Positions 20,403-31,236 of a DNA stretch of 64,000 bases are shown here, piece by piece. The stretch is from Entamoeba invadens IP1 (lineage: Eukaryota > Evosea > Mastigamoebida > Endamoebidae), in NCBI RefSeq assembly GCF_000330505.1, contig NW_004440113.1:644177-708176 (forward strand), read 5' to 3'. The translations under genes were made by a program, and so were the position numbers. The notes beneath the pieces are model-generated. The model was given only the letters and a program-made list of their open reading frames with translations. It was not told the origin of the DNA and did not search any database. Within the stretch, counting starts at the first letter, position 1, and the number at the start of each line of letters is the position of its first letter.

Positions 20403-21820
20403 ATGTTGAGTGCATCGACAGACTTTGACGAAGTGGACACCCAACTCAAGAAATACGAGATTAAGCCATCGTCGAAGATCGACGAGGAGATTAACAAGAC
20501 GATTTCGCAAGCGATGGAGAACACATGCCTTTCACAAGGGGACTCCATTCTTCTCCTCCGTTCCTTCAAGTGGAACTTAAACAAAATGAACGACGTGTAC
20601 TATGACGACCAAGACAAGTACTTGGCTCGCGCAGGAACATCTTTCAGCTCATGTGAAGAGCCGACCGCTGTCACCACATGTCCTGTTTGTTATGAGGACT
20701 ATCCACCAAACAAGATGTATGCCTTGTCTTGTGGGCACTACTTTTGCGTCAACTGTTGGAAGAGTTATGTCAATGAAACAATGAAGAAGGGGTTAGGTTT
20801 CATCGACGCGTTGTGTATGATGGCTGGGTGTAAACACAAAATCCACTTTGAGTTGGTCAAAAAGACTGCGCCTGAATTGGCAGATCGATTTTGGTATTTC
20901 TTGAAGAAGGAGTTTGTCGAAATGCAAGGAAACGTCTTCTGCCCAAACCCAAAGTGCGGGAGAGCAATTGTTGTTTTGTCGTCGGAACAAACCTCGAATA
21001 ACATTGTGTGTCTCTGCGGGCAGAAGTTCTGTTTCAAGTGCCTTGGAGAATTTCATGCGCCGGCTACATGTCAACAAGTGCAAGATTGGCAAACATTGTC
21101 GACAAAAGATGATGAAAACTCGTATTTGTTGCTCACGATGAAGGCGTGTTGTCATTGTGGGTTGTTGTGTGAGCGGACGCATGGATGTAATCACATGACT
21201 TGTCCAAAGTGTCACGGCGAGTGGTGTTGGATGTGTAGAGGTGATTGGAAGGTGTGTTCTTCTATCTATAACTTTTTATATTACTGTAAACTAATAATAA
21301 CTCGATAATAGATAACGAAACAATAATTGATTGATAGACGCACGGCGAAAAGACGGGAGGGTTCTATTCGTGCAACATTTACACTGCGGGGAAATCACTT
21401 GGAAACCAACTTGACAACAAAGCACAGGGAATGAAAGCATTTTACGAGAAATATAACCACTACTTCGACCGTTGGATGAACCACAACTCACTCCACAGAC
21501 AAACACTCACGAAAAAAGAACAAGCGATGGAGGAAGTCTATAAAATGTTTGCGATGCAGACGAGAACTATCAACCGTATTGAAGAGGCTTTCGACGTTCT
21601 GATCTTGGCACGTTCGTGGCTTAAATACTCTTACGTTCATTCATTCTATTTGTCAGAGAACGGAGGTGTATCAGAGTTGTTCAACCACCAACAGGCACAA
21701 ATCGAAACGTTTACTGAAACACTCGGTGAGCTGTTGTTTAATCCAGTCTCAACATATGACACTGAAAATATTTCAGCGAAGGCGTCTATCCTCAAAAAGG
21801 TTATTGAGCATTTCTCGTAA
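20403..21820 (+). CDS. RBR (Ariadne-type) E3 ubiquitin ligase
   Basis: Exon 1 (20403-21251) and exon 2 (21338-21820) join in phase 0 across an 86-nt intron (GTGTGTTC ... GATAG), giving 443 residues. RING1 begins at C93 (CPVCYEDY, then CGHYFCVNCW). An IBR domain follows (CPNPKCGRAI, CLCGQKFCFKC). RING2 at ~249-283 reads CCHCGLLCERTHGCNHMTC, with Cys262 at the position of the catalytic cysteine of HHARI. The splice junction falls inside the conserved Ariadne GDWKTHG segment, and exon 2 supplies the helical Ariadne domain (NHYFDRWMNHNSL). By family knowledge ubiquitin passes from the E2 to Cys262 and then to substrate, and the Ariadne domain is autoinhibitory until a neddylated cullin binds. Confidence 0.93.
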
Positions 21821-22169
21821 GAAAGAGTTTAGTAGTACTTATAGTTTTTTTAATCATATCTATTTGTTTACTTTTACTGTATAATTATCATTAATTAAAT
21901 TGTAAATAATTAATAATTATAATTATTTTGTATTATACTTAATAACATTATTATAGATTATTTTTTTATATATAACAATGCACTTCAATTGCAAAAATGT
22001 TAGAACATATTATTCATTAATAGTAAATTATTTTATTTCATCTAATATACATTAATTTATTTAAAGAAAAAGAATTACTCAAAGTAAACTAAAAAAGAAT
22101 GATAAAAGATTCAAAAGTTGGAACGAGGCATTGTTTATGCGTAGAATACTGAGGAAATAATTATAAAAA
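21821..22169. other. intergenic, AT-rich
   Basis: About 350 bases of AT-rich spacer between two genes on the same strand. No feature beyond low complexity. Confidence 0.6.
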
Positions 22170-22964
22170 ATGCGACACCTCCAAACACGGCTGGAAGGGA
22201 TTGTGTGTGAATGTGGAGTGAAAATGGAGGAGATGAAATTATCCAAGGAAGTTGAAGAAGGGGAGATCGATGAATTTACTAAACAGAGACGGTTACTGTA
22301 CCTTCAGGTCTGCGAAGTCGAAAGGATGTGCGACGAGCGAGCAAGAGAGGATTCAAGAGGAGAGTGCACTGCCGTTGTTGACTTGACTATGCAGATCAGA
22401 AAGAAGATCAACGACATCGAAAAGGTGTTTGACAAGATGAGAAACGTGTACCACCAATACGCACAAGAACAACTGAAGAAAAACAACAAAAACGACGAGA
22501 AAATGCTTCAGTACCGGCTCTCCCTCAAAAGTGCGGAGGATGAAATTGCAACAATGAGAACGATCGCGCTGAGAGGGAAAAAGGTCAATGACACATTTCA
22601 TGTTTCTGGGCTCGACGCGTATCACATGGGAAAATTGCCACAAAGCGAAGACAAAAAGATGCGAAAAGTCGAGGAAAAAGACTTAGAAATTGATAACAAA
22701 TTAGACGCTGTGCATGTTGGACTGAAAGAACTCAGAGAAGTCGCGGATGGGATGAATGAGAGAGTCGACGACCAAGAGCTCAAAATTGGACTGCTGCAGA
22801 CGAAAATTGATGATCGCAATGAAGATTTTGAAAAGAAGGATATCAAATTGAAGAGAATTCTCTCTCACATCTACGGACCAGACAAAACGTGTTTTGCGGT
22901 CATGCTGATCTTTGTCATTTTTGGGATTGTTTCAACGTTTGGGATGCTCTTTTTGGTGAGGTAG
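22170..22964 (+). CDS. Qc-SNARE, tail-anchored
   Basis: A 264-residue protein. The N-terminal ~135 residues are helical, as in the regulatory domains of syntaxin-like Qc-SNAREs. The SNARE heptads run from ~172 to 230 and include LDAVHVGLKELREVADGMNE, with Gln202 in VDDQ at the likely zero layer. A single hydrophobic C-terminal anchor (~241-263) follows, ending FLVR. The layout resembles plant SYP7 and syntaxin-8 proteins. It would form one helix of a four-helix fusion bundle on an endomembrane; which compartment cannot be told from sequence. Confidence 0.78.
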   Translation: MRHLQTRLEGIVCECGVKMEEMKLSKEVEEGEIDEFTKQRRLLYLQVCEVERMCDERAREDSRGECTAVVDLTMQIRKKINDIEKVFDKMRNVYHQYAQEQLKKNNKNDEKMLQYRLSLKSAEDEIATMRTIALRGKKVNDTFHVSGLDAYHMGKLPQSEDKKMRKVEEKDLEIDNKLDAVHVGLKELREVADGMNERVDDQELKIGLLQTKIDDRNEDFEKKDIKLKRILSHIYGPDKTCFAVMLIFVIFGIVSTFGMLFLVR

Positions 22965-23092
22965 CTTGTTTAAATGAATCTCCCTTCAATTTGAAACAAT
23001 TAAATACAATCTAATAAAAAGTTAATAAATAATTAATAAAAAGTTAATAATGAAATACTTAAAAGAAATCCATCAACTTGAAAACTTTTAGA

Positions 23093-24742
23093 ATGAAAGG
23101 GACTTTTAATCTGAACGAACTTGGGAGGATCGCGCAATATTTGAACAATCGCAGAGATGTCGTCGTTTTTTATTCGATCAATAAAAAGTGTGTTTTATGC
23201 CTTTCTTTGATGAAGGAAAACGTTTCACTCGACAACGACTTTACAAGTCATATTGACTACTTCTTGTTTGTCCAGCGATTCTACCCGTCTTCGAAGTGTT
23301 TTTGTGGGCCGATGGATGTGCTGAAAATTCTTCTTCCTGTTGAATTGAAGAATTATGAATCCGTCAAAGTGACTGACATGAAACGGTTTCGGACTATAGA
23401 TATGTGTGTGGAGACGTTAGAGAAACTAGTGGAGTACACTGGCGAGTTTACCACCATCAACCGTCCATGTAATAATCTTAAACGAATTACTTTAATCCAT
23501 TTTACAGAACGCGCCATGTGTGACTTCAAGAAAGCGATGGCGAGATACCCACGACTTGAGTTTGTTCGATTGTATGTCGACGAGAAAATAGTTTTTCCAA
23601 AAGAAGTTCTAAAGGGCTTTTTATTATATATTCAACAATTCAACCCCTTCATGAAAGTCGTCTTGGACTTTGGGAAGTACAATAAAGCCAACGACGAACT
23701 TATAATGTTCGTCAAAAAGAACTTCCCCCATTTTAATGTGGTTTATCACACTCTTTTGACGAAGTACGAAGTCCCTTATAATCCCGAGACAAACCCATTT
23801 TACTTAGACTTTTTCAATAATTATGTGTATATGCAAATGGTTGTGTTTCAAGGCACTTTCTTTGTGTTTCAAGACGACAAAATGACATCAACGGAGGAGT
23901 TTCTGAAGGACTATTATATCACTGAATTACACTCAAATGCTACAGAAGGGAATTATAAATGGATTACGACACTCTCTTCTTTAAAAATGCAGAAGAGAGT
24001 GTTTTCTCTGACTTTGCCAAGTACTTTGAAAACTTTAGAAATAGGAGAGGACTTCTTGTATTACTCGTACAACCTCCAAAACATCGCGTTTGACTGTCAA
24101 ATTAAGAATTTAGAGGATTTGGCCATCACACATCTTCACACGCTTAAGATGAGTCAAAAGATCTGTCTTCCCACGACGTTGAAAGAGTTGAACATTGAAG
24201 TCTTAGAAGACAATTTTGTGAGTCCGTCGTCGGTTACTCTTTTAAGGATATCAGACGTAGCTAATAAGCCACAGATCACACTGAACTCAGGACTCAAAGA
24301 ATTGTTCATCTGTCAATTACTGGATTTCATCCCACATACCGTCGAGTATTTGTACGTCCCTTGTTTCAATAAGAAACTAAGTTGTCCTCTTCTCTCCCTT
24401 GAAGTCGAAGTTATGAAGAAAGGCGATGGAAACAAGCTCCCAAGCACTTTAAAGAATTTACTGATCCATTCAACTCCAAGTTTCGGACTCAGTCAGTTGA
24501 CACATTTGACACAACTCGCAGCCACCGTGTTAGTCTCAAATTCGATAGTCAAAGTCGACAAATATGAACTCCCAAAGACCATCAAAGTCTGTAAAATTCA
24601 TATCAAAGGAAATATCTCGAAGAACAAAGAGACGGAAACAATGGAACAATTTACAAAGCACTTCGGTGGTATTCGCGACTTGACAATCACTGCAGAATTT
24701 AAGTCGAAGATCGAGAAGAAGCTGATGAAGTACTTGAATTGA
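23093..24742 (+). CDS. Entamoeba-type F-box-like / irregular LRR protein
   Basis: The in-frame ATG at 23093 is the first real start, giving 549 residues; the frame extends upstream only through non-ATG codons. The first ~25 residues (NELGRIAQYLNNRRDVVVFY) resemble an F-box-like lead helix pair. The rest shows irregular leucine-rich segments such as LPSTLKTLEIG, LPTTLKELNIE and LPSTLKNLLIH, which resemble the FNIP/IP22-like LRR style of amoebae. No catalytic motif is present. It may be a substrate receptor or a structural protein; I do not recognise a named family. A TATA-like ATACTTAAAAG lies about 40 nt upstream. Confidence 0.7.
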   Translation: MKGTFNLNELGRIAQYLNNRRDVVVFYSINKKCVLCLSLMKENVSLDNDFTSHIDYFLFVQRFYPSSKCFCGPMDVLKILLPVELKNYESVKVTDMKRFRTIDMCVETLEKLVEYTGEFTTINRPCNNLKRITLIHFTERAMCDFKKAMARYPRLEFVRLYVDEKIVFPKEVLKGFLLYIQQFNPFMKVVLDFGKYNKANDELIMFVKKNFPHFNVVYHTLLTKYEVPYNPETNPFYLDFFNNYVYMQMVVFQGTFFVFQDDKMTSTEEFLKDYYITELHSNATEGNYKWITTLSSLKMQKRVFSLTLPSTLKTLEIGEDFLYYSYNLQNIAFDCQIKNLEDLAITHLHTLKMSQKICLPTTLKELNIEVLEDNFVSPSSVTLLRISDVANKPQITLNSGLKELFICQLLDFIPHTVEYLYVPCFNKKLSCPLLSLEVEVMKKGDGNKLPSTLKNLLIHSTPSFGLSQLTHLTQLAATVLVSNSIVKVDKYELPKTIKVCKIHIKGNISKNKETETMEQFTKHFGGIRDLTITAEFKSKIEKKLMKYLN

Positions 24743-24886
24743 TTGTGTAATGTATTTGAGAGAAGAATGGAAGAACTACAATTTTATAATATAGATAACT
24801 ATATTAAATAGTTAGTTATATAATAATATATAATAATATATATAACTATACTCAATAGTTAGTTATGTGAAATGAAATATATTGAA

Positions 24887-25653
24887 TTAACAAGTGCACA
24901 GGTGTTGTCCTTTGTGTAAAAGAAGAGGCGGGTGGACATCAAGCGTCGGTGATACAACAGAAGGCGGGGTGGAACACTCATGTGTCGTATTTTGGAAATA
25001 TAAGTCGAGGAACTTCGAGAAGACTAGATCGATGTTAAAACTTGTCTTGGCGGATGTCTTGATATACAATTTGCCGGGATACATTTGATAGACTTGTTCG
25101 TCATTCACTCGCTTTTCTAAATCAATTTTGTTGCCTACAAGAAGTGTGCATTGACCAGCGTCTTCCGTTTGAAGCTCATCAATCCAATATTGAGCCTGAA
25201 ATGTCATTGCTATTGAACTATTGAAATTAGAAAACACAAACTCGTCGAAAAGAGTCGGGGTTGTTCACATCAAAAACTACAACAGCCCCATCAGCTCCTT
25301 TGTAATAACTTTTACCTATTGAACGGAAGCGCTCTTGGCCAGCTTTACCATTAATAACACTTATAATAACTGAATAATATAAAAATACTATACTTATTAT
25401 AGTATAGTTAGAGTTGTAGAGAGTTAATAAAAAAACTATATTAATGAAAAAAGAACAAACCAGTATCCCATACACATACTCGTAAGTTAATACCATTTCG
25501 TGTGATCTCTTTATAACTAAAATCTACACCTATTGTACTTAAGTATAATTGGTCAAATGTATTCTCCATATATCGCTGTGTTAGTGCAGTCTTACCTACT
25601 CCAGACTCACCAAGTAAAATTATTTTAATGGATTTGGTCTCTTTGGTTGTCAT
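24887..25653 (-). CDS. Rab-family small GTPase, three exons
   Basis: Exons 25461-25653, 25242-25342 and 24887-25195 give 200 residues. Intron 1 (118 nt, GTTTGTTC ... GTAAAG, phase 1) interrupts the WDTAGQERF switch II motif; intron 2 (46 nt, GTTTGTGT ... TTTCAG, phase 0) precedes QYWIDEL. G motifs are all present: GESGVGKT (15-22), the switch I threonine in STIGVDF, DTAGQ, GNKID and SAK. The C-terminus CTC is a CxC double-prenylation signal of Rabs. By family knowledge it recruits tethering effectors to a vesicle membrane. The subfamily is not clear. Confidence 0.92.
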
Positions 25654-26870
25654 TGTGATTTGAGTATCAAAGATTGCGTCTTTTATTTGCCAAAGGTATT
25701 GGTCTGTTGCTTTTAGTGTACAATTTAAATCAACAATAAATAATATTAAAATAATCTATAAAGTATAGTAATTATATTAGTTTTTCGAATACCTTTTCAA
25801 TGTAAAGTTTTATTTAAACTTTTTTTTGGCTCTTTTTTTTCTTACATTTCAAAATATTTAAAAAACGACAATAAAATCAATTTATTTATATAATTATTAA
25901 ATATAATTCTTTTTTTATTTAATTATTATTTATGTATTTTGTTTTAAAATAGTAAAGAGTTTCAGATTTCTTTCTTATTTTTTTAAACAATCTTGTACAA
26001 AAAAGTGAAAAATTAAAGAGACATCAAAATTTAAACATAATAATGTAAATTATATTTTTTTATATGTTTTTGTATCAATAATAATTATAAATATAATTAT
26101 TTTAATAAATATAAAAATATTGTTTAATTTATAGTTTTTTATTTATGTATATATAATTATATATTATTAATTTTTATTAATTGTTAATAGTAAAACAAAA
26201 ATAAACAAAAATATTTTTATTTTATTGTAATTATTAATATAAATTATATAATTATAGTTTTACAACTATAATTTTTATCTAATAGTTTTAAAATTATTAT
26301 TATAATTTGGTTATAATAATTCTCATGTTATATTTAAAATAGTGAATAAAAACAATATTATTAAAATTAGTTTAAATTAGTTTTACAATTTTTGAATTAT
26401 TTGTTTGATTATTTCCAAACAAAATTTAATCATCACTTGCTCAAGTCTTTTTTTTTGTTATTTTACAAAAAAATTTTTATTCATTTTTATACAAAAAAAT
26501 TAAAATGGTACAAAACGATAAATAATGCCAAATATTTATAATATTTTGAACTAATAATTTACAAAAATTTAATATGGATTCCACGTCTTTACTTATTATT
26601 ATCAAGCGCGAAGAAAAATGGTTGATGGATTCCATTCCTCTAAACCCAATCCAATTTTGTTCTGAACAAATTTTATAATATTAACAAAATAAATACAACA
26701 ACAAACTATATTTTATTCAAACAAAAATATCGTGTTCCTCATTCCTTTATATTTCACATTTCAAAAAATATCAAATAAATTTTGATGTAAAATCCCGCAA
26801 AAACACGCTTCAATATCGCAATATTCATTTAATAAAATAATTAAATAATTCATTTTCAAATAATCTCAAC
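25654..26870. other. 1.2-kb AT-rich intergenic region
   Basis: Almost pure A/T from 25740 to 26510. A 34-codon frame at 26574-26678 (+) starts MDSTSLLIII and has no known relatives by eye. A promoter-type box appears only at the downstream end. Confidence 0.5.
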
Positions 26871-26882
26871 CTTTATAAAAAG
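26871..26882 (+). promoter_or_regulatory. TATA-like box and nearby Inr-like motif
   Basis: CTTTATAAAAAG lies 37 nt upstream of the ATG at 26919. AAAAATCAATGG at 26911-26922 overlaps the start and resembles the Entamoeba initiator AAAAATTCA. Confidence 0.45.
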
Positions 26883-26918
26883 TTGCCTATAAAAACACGA
26901 AATGTACTCCAAAAATCA

Positions 26919-27278
26919 ATGGATTCAAACACACAATATCAACCACTCATTGCTCCTCAACAACAACAATATCAACAATACCAAGTCCCTCCACAACCAG
27001 TTTATACTCAACAACAGCAACAACAACCTCTTACAACGGAAGATGAGTCAACGATGTCTCTTTTGATGTTTGCTTTTGGCTTCTTGTGTTGTTGTTTGTG
27101 GTGTGTCGGCTATTGCAAATACAAGTCATCTACTAATAGCAACGCTCGTCTCTTTGCTATTCTTTCGTTGGTCTTCTTTATCATTTCAACAGTAGCCGTT
27201 TCGTTATCGATGGTCATTCTTGTCATTTATTTGATCATCTTCTTTGCTATTATGGCTACTGCCACTACTAATTACTAA
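26919..27278 (+). CDS. small two-TM membrane protein with Gln/Pro/Tyr-rich N-terminus
   Basis: The ATG at 26919 is the first true start, giving 119 residues. Residues 1-45 are cytosolic-type, rich in Gln, Pro and Tyr. A Cys-rich hydrophobic segment (FGFLCCCLWCVGYC) and a second long hydrophobic stretch (~78-112) follow. The layout resembles small endomembrane proteins with PY-like tails such as BRI3 or LITAF relatives, but the zinc-binding Cys pairs of LITAF are absent. The function is unknown. Confidence 0.65.
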   Translation: MDSNTQYQPLIAPQQQQYQQYQVPPQPVYTQQQQQQPLTTEDESTMSLLMFAFGFLCCCLWCVGYCKYKSSTNSNARLFAILSLVFFIISTVAVSLSMVILVIYLIIFFAIMATATTNY

Positions 27279-27436
27279 TCAAACGTTTCGTGTCTTTTGG
27301 TTCATCACATTATGTTTCAAATTAGAGAAATCGTTCACCATTAAATATTTTTTTCATGTAATTTATTAAGGACTTGTGGTGTTCGGGCGAACGATTTGAT
27401 ATTTTTGAAATGTGTGGGATATGAAACAACAATAAA

Positions 27437-27817
27437 TTACTTGGACTGACTCAAATCTATTTGCTTGAGTTTCCGTTGACTCGACGATTTTTTCTTAGGC
27501 TTTTTCATTCCGCATATGGATTTGTGATTGAGAACAATCATCTTCCTTTTCAACTTCCGACTTTTCGACTTCTTTTGACTTTTGGAAGGATTTGATGAAA
27601 TGATTAATGAAGATTCAATCGGAGGTGGTGTGTTTTTTATACTCAAAGAGTGTGTGGTATTTACTTCTAAAGTATATATATCTTGGCTTTGTTCTGGTTT
27701 CACATTTGGTTGTTCAGTTATCCCAATCTGCCGCTCCCACCGCTTTATTCTGCCAAGAGAATCTAATGAGTTTTTCATTTGTTTAATTAAGTCAATGGTG
27801 TCTAAATCACTTGTCAT
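27437..27817 (-). CDS. short paralogue of the BRCT protein's N-terminus
   Basis: A 126-codon frame. The first ~55 residues match the start of the divergent neighbour at 28177: an acidic start, then spaced Leu and Arg, Q.GIT and QDIYTLE (QDIYTLEV here, PDIYTLEE there). The rest is Lys- and Ser-rich (KKSKSRKLKRK) and ends without a BRCT domain. It may be a truncated duplicate or a genuine small nuclear protein; the intact frame argues against recent decay. No function is known. Confidence 0.6.
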   Translation of the reverse strand: MTSDLDTIDLIKQMKNSLDSLGRIKRWERQIGITEQPNVKPEQSQDIYTLEVNTTHSLSIKNTPPPIESSLIISSNPSKSQKKSKSRKLKRKMIVLNHKSICGMKKPKKKSSSQRKLKQIDLSQSK

Positions 27818-28176
27818 TGTTTAATGATTATATTTAGGTTTTTTTCTCATTCATCTTTATTATTTTATTTTTGGTCAAAACGTGTCATGGTATAAACAAG
27901 AATGACAAGATTGCGGCTTTTCAATTTCATTTGTGATATTTCTTAAAAAAAAGGAGCAAATTTGAAGTATTTATCGAACAAATTCGGGAAATTAGGTTTG
28001 ATTTGGTATTATTGAATAATTCCCGATTTTTTAATAATAATTTACCATTTTTTGATTAGTTAATATTATTTTAAAAATAAGAATAAATTTTTATTATAAT
28101 ATAATTACAATTAAACTATAAATATTATAGAATCGAATTTGAAAATATAAAAATGAGACCTTAAAAAATAGAGCGA

Positions 28177-29592
28177 ATGAGTGATGACGAAGATATACTT
28201 GGCGAAATGGCGGACGCACTATATAATTTGAAGAGGACTGAGCGGTTGGAGCAACAGCTTGGTATTACAGATGACATGTCAAACAGCCAAGATTTTCCCG
28301 ATATATACACTCTAGAAGAGGGAACCTTTAAACAACATAATTCAAGCACATCAGAAAACAACGAAATATTAACAGACACACCCGTCAATGATCATTCAAA
28401 TGAAGAAGAAAAAGAAAATACAAAAAATAGTAAAAAAACTATAAAGAAATTAAAGCAACTAGTAGAAAAGAAAAATATAAAGAAAAGACAAGTAAAAAGA
28501 ATCACAATGCCTTTGCAAAAAACAAGAAGAAAGAAAGTTAAAAAAGATGAGGAAGAACATGAAGAGAAAAAAGAAACCAAACCCATAAGGAAAACAATCG
28601 CAAAAACAAAATTAAAGAAAAAAATACTGACGAAGATAACACTCAAAACAATCGAAAAAGAAATATCGGACAGTGAGAGTGAAACAATAAAAATCCCTTT
28701 AAAGAAACAAAAAGCTCAAAAAGAAAAAAAGAGTGAAACAAAAATCAAAACGTCAACAAAACCAATCAAAAAGAACAAAAGCGAAACGACCATCAACCAA
28801 AAGAAAAAAATGACAAAAAAAGATTTGAGTGATGACGGAACGTTAAGCACAGATAAAGGCGGGGAAAAAATGAAGAATGATTTGACATGTGCAGATACCC
28901 AGAACGAACTGGCAATTTCTGGTACAACCGAACGTCATGAAACAAATGATAGTGAGTTGCCAACTCAAATAATCTCATCGACTCATCAAACACTTCCAAC
29001 CACTTTAATCCTGAAATCTTCCGATTCACAAAAGCACAGAAAAAATATTCGTGAGTATAAACTTAGAGATGTCCAGCGCCCAGTTATAGTTTTATCTATG
29101 TTTAATGAGAAAGAGGTATCAGCTTATAAAAAGGCGTGTAAAAGCTTTGCTACGTTAGACAACGATGTTACTCCCAACACTACGCATGTCGTTGTAAAGA
29201 GAGAAGAACGAACGCTTAAAGTGGTGACAGCAATATGTTTAGGGCGTTGGGTAGTTAACGAGGAGTGGATACAAGAGTGTATCGAACAACATGTTGTAGT
29301 CAATGAGAAACCATTTGAATGCTTTTCCAACGGGAGAGAAAGCGTTGTTGGAAAGCGGCGCGATATATTTAAAAACAAATACATCAAGATTGGGAAATTG
29401 GAGAATTACCAATACAGCTTAGAGAAGTTAATGAGTTTGATCACATTCTCTGGGGCCATTTTTCAAAGTGTAAAAAAGCCGTTTGCGATTATTGGAGAGG
29501 AAGAGAAAAACCTCAAGCCATCATGGCTCTTTGATTCGATAATTTTAGGAAAGATACAGCCCCGAAAACAATATGAAGTACACGAGGAATGA
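28177..29592 (+). CDS. BRCT-domain nuclear protein (MDC1/PTIP-like tail)
   Basis: A 471-codon frame. Residues 1-55 carry the shared N-terminal motif (GITDDM, then PDIYTLEE). Residues ~70-225 are a highly basic Lys/Thr/Glu linker. From ~285 on there is a tandem BRCT-like region: VIVLSMFNEKEV, then THVVVKREERTLKVVTAICL, GRWVVNEEWIQECIEQH, and a second, more degenerate repeat ending WLFDSIILGKIQP. The second-repeat Trp is conserved. By family knowledge tandem BRCTs read phosphoserine motifs in DNA-damage signalling, so a chromatin or repair scaffold role is likely. A three-codon upstream ORF (ATG at 28152) is present in the leader. Confidence 0.82.
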   Translation: MSDDEDILGEMADALYNLKRTERLEQQLGITDDMSNSQDFPDIYTLEEGTFKQHNSSTSENNEILTDTPVNDHSNEEEKENTKNSKKTIKKLKQLVEKKNIKKRQVKRITMPLQKTRRKKVKKDEEEHEEKKETKPIRKTIAKTKLKKKILTKITLKTIEKEISDSESETIKIPLKKQKAQKEKKSETKIKTSTKPIKKNKSETTINQKKKMTKKDLSDDGTLSTDKGGEKMKNDLTCADTQNELAISGTTERHETNDSELPTQIISSTHQTLPTTLILKSSDSQKHRKNIREYKLRDVQRPVIVLSMFNEKEVSAYKKACKSFATLDNDVTPNTTHVVVKREERTLKVVTAICLGRWVVNEEWIQECIEQHVVVNEKPFECFSNGRESVVGKRRDIFKNKYIKIGKLENYQYSLEKLMSLITFSGAIFQSVKKPFAIIGEEEKNLKPSWLFDSIILGKIQPRKQYEVHEE

Positions 29593-29789
29593 TGAGAAGA
29601 AAATAATAAAAATAATAGCGATTGTTGTGTAAATTAAATGTTTTTAACGAGGTCGTGTGTTTTACTCAGCTACGGACACAATTGTTGGTTAAGAGAGTTC
29701 ATTTGTTTCAAGTATTTTCAAAGTAATTTGATTTAAATTTGAAAGAAGACAAAACAATAAAAACTTATTAATAATACAAAGTAGTTCAT

Positions 29790-30413
29790 ATGACAGTGGT
29801 CTATATGTTTGGAGACTCAAACTTGTTTGGAATGCAAGCAGTGACTATGACTCAATACCCACGCGAAGACATATTTCATTCAATTGTTATCAAAGAGTTG
29901 AAGAAGATGGGAAACGTTGAATATAAAGTCGACGGAATGCCTGGGAGATCCATCGAAAGGGAAGACACCGTTTTTGGGATTTTTAGTGGAGAAAAAGTGT
30001 TTATGGCATTCCTCAAGTCTTTCTCTCGTATTGAAACAACAAAGAAAAAGATCTTTGTTTTTTCATTGTGTGTGAATGACATTTTAGCTGGAGCAACGGC
30101 AGAGGAGACGATTTCTTCCATCAAAATGTGTCTGAAAAGGATCAAAGAGACTTCAAATTCAAAGACAATATTAGTCATTCCACCTTCTATTAAAGAATGC
30201 ACCTTTCAACCATGGGCTGAAATTACACAAAGAGGAAGAGAGCAATCCATTATATTAACCCAAATTCTCTTAAAAAGATCTTTAGACAATGTAGATGCCT
30301 ATGCTGATTTCTCGGACTTACAGGTCGGAGAAGACGGTGTTCACCTCACTAAAGAGTCTCACAAAAAAGCTGCCAAGAAGGTGTTAGACTCGATCCGTTC
30401 TTTGAACTTTTAA
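29790..30413 (+). CDS. SGNH/GDSL-type esterase
   Basis: A 207-residue protein with the SGNH hydrolase blocks in order: GDSN at 8-11 (nucleophile Ser10), the block II Gly in PGRS (~52), CVND at 94-97 (block III Asn96) and DGVH at 182-185 (Asp182, His185). No signal peptide, so it is cytosolic. The length is typical of small lipase/esterase-type SGNH proteins. The substrate (short-chain esters, acetyl groups or lysophospholipid) cannot be assigned. Confidence 0.85.
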   Translation: MTVVYMFGDSNLFGMQAVTMTQYPREDIFHSIVIKELKKMGNVEYKVDGMPGRSIEREDTVFGIFSGEKVFMAFLKSFSRIETTKKKIFVFSLCVNDILAGATAEETISSIKMCLKRIKETSNSKTILVIPPSIKECTFQPWAEITQRGREQSIILTQILLKRSLDNVDAYADFSDLQVGEDGVHLTKESHKKAAKKVLDSIRSLNF

Positions 30414-30600
30414 AAATGAGTTCTTAATAGTTATTTATAGTTTATTGTTCAAGTAAGTTGCTCTAATAAATATAATAATAAATATATTTATATATTATAT
30501 TAATGAAATTAATAATTAAAATAATGAATATGAATCAATACGTAAAGAAGAATTTCAATAGGACAACACATAAAAAAAGATGGGAAGTGGTGAATTAGGA

Positions 30601-31236
30601 TTAGTCGACCAAAGAGAGGACTAAGTCGACGAACTTGTCGAACTCTCTGTTGTCGATTTCAGTTCTTTTCATATCGAAGGTTCTCTGGTAAATTGATCTG
30701 CATTGTCCAAGATAAGCTGCTGCAGCGACGAATTGGTTTTTCGAGACCTTCTTGCCAAGGCATGAGTTGAGCTTGAGAAGAGTATCAATAGATCTTTTGC
30801 TGCAGTTGAATCCAAGAGCGGGGAGTGCTTTGGCCATTTCTTTGTTGTCGAGGGATCCACCCTTATCGGAGTCGAAGTGTTTGAATGTGTCGAGGCAGAG
30901 CTTGACGAAGTTATAGAGTGCCAAGAACTCGATGAATCCAATTGAGCCCGAGCAGTCGACGTCGAAGACTCTAATAAGTCTTTTAGTGGTAGTCTCGTCA
31001 ATTTTAATGTCACCTGGGAATTTAGCTTTCACGATTTCCTTGGCGTCAAGAGTTCCCGATTTGTCTTTGTCGACCTTAATGAACCAATCTTGGTTCTGAT
31101 GGAATTCAACGGCAGTTACACTCTCGACCAATGGGAACCACCACTGGAATTGGAGTTTTGGGTCTTGTTTGATAGCAGCCTGGATCATATCAGCGACAAA
31201 CTTGTCTGCTGCAGCTTGTATAGCGAAAAGGGACAT
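30601..31236 (-). CDS. grainin-type granule Ca2+-binding protein
   Basis: A 211-residue protein starting MSLFAIQAAADKF. EF-hand loops are DKDKSGTLDAKE, DVDCSGSIGFIE and DSDKGGSLDNKE. By family knowledge grainins are penta-EF-hand-like, granule-associated calcium-binding proteins of Entamoeba, thought to act in granule discharge and phagocytosis. In loop 2 position 9 is Gly instead of Asp; this weakens but need not abolish binding. The divergent neighbour at 31699 is a paralogue. Confidence 0.93.
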   Translation of the reverse strand: MSLFAIQAAADKFVADMIQAAIKQDPKLQFQWWFPLVESVTAVEFHQNQDWFIKVDKDKSGTLDAKEIVKAKFPGDIKIDETTTKRLIRVFDVDCSGSIGFIEFLALYNFVKLCLDTFKHFDSDKGGSLDNKEMAKALPALGFNCSKRSIDTLLKLNSCLGKKVSKNQFVAAAAYLGQCRSIYQRTFDMKRTEIDNREFDKFVDLVLSLVD

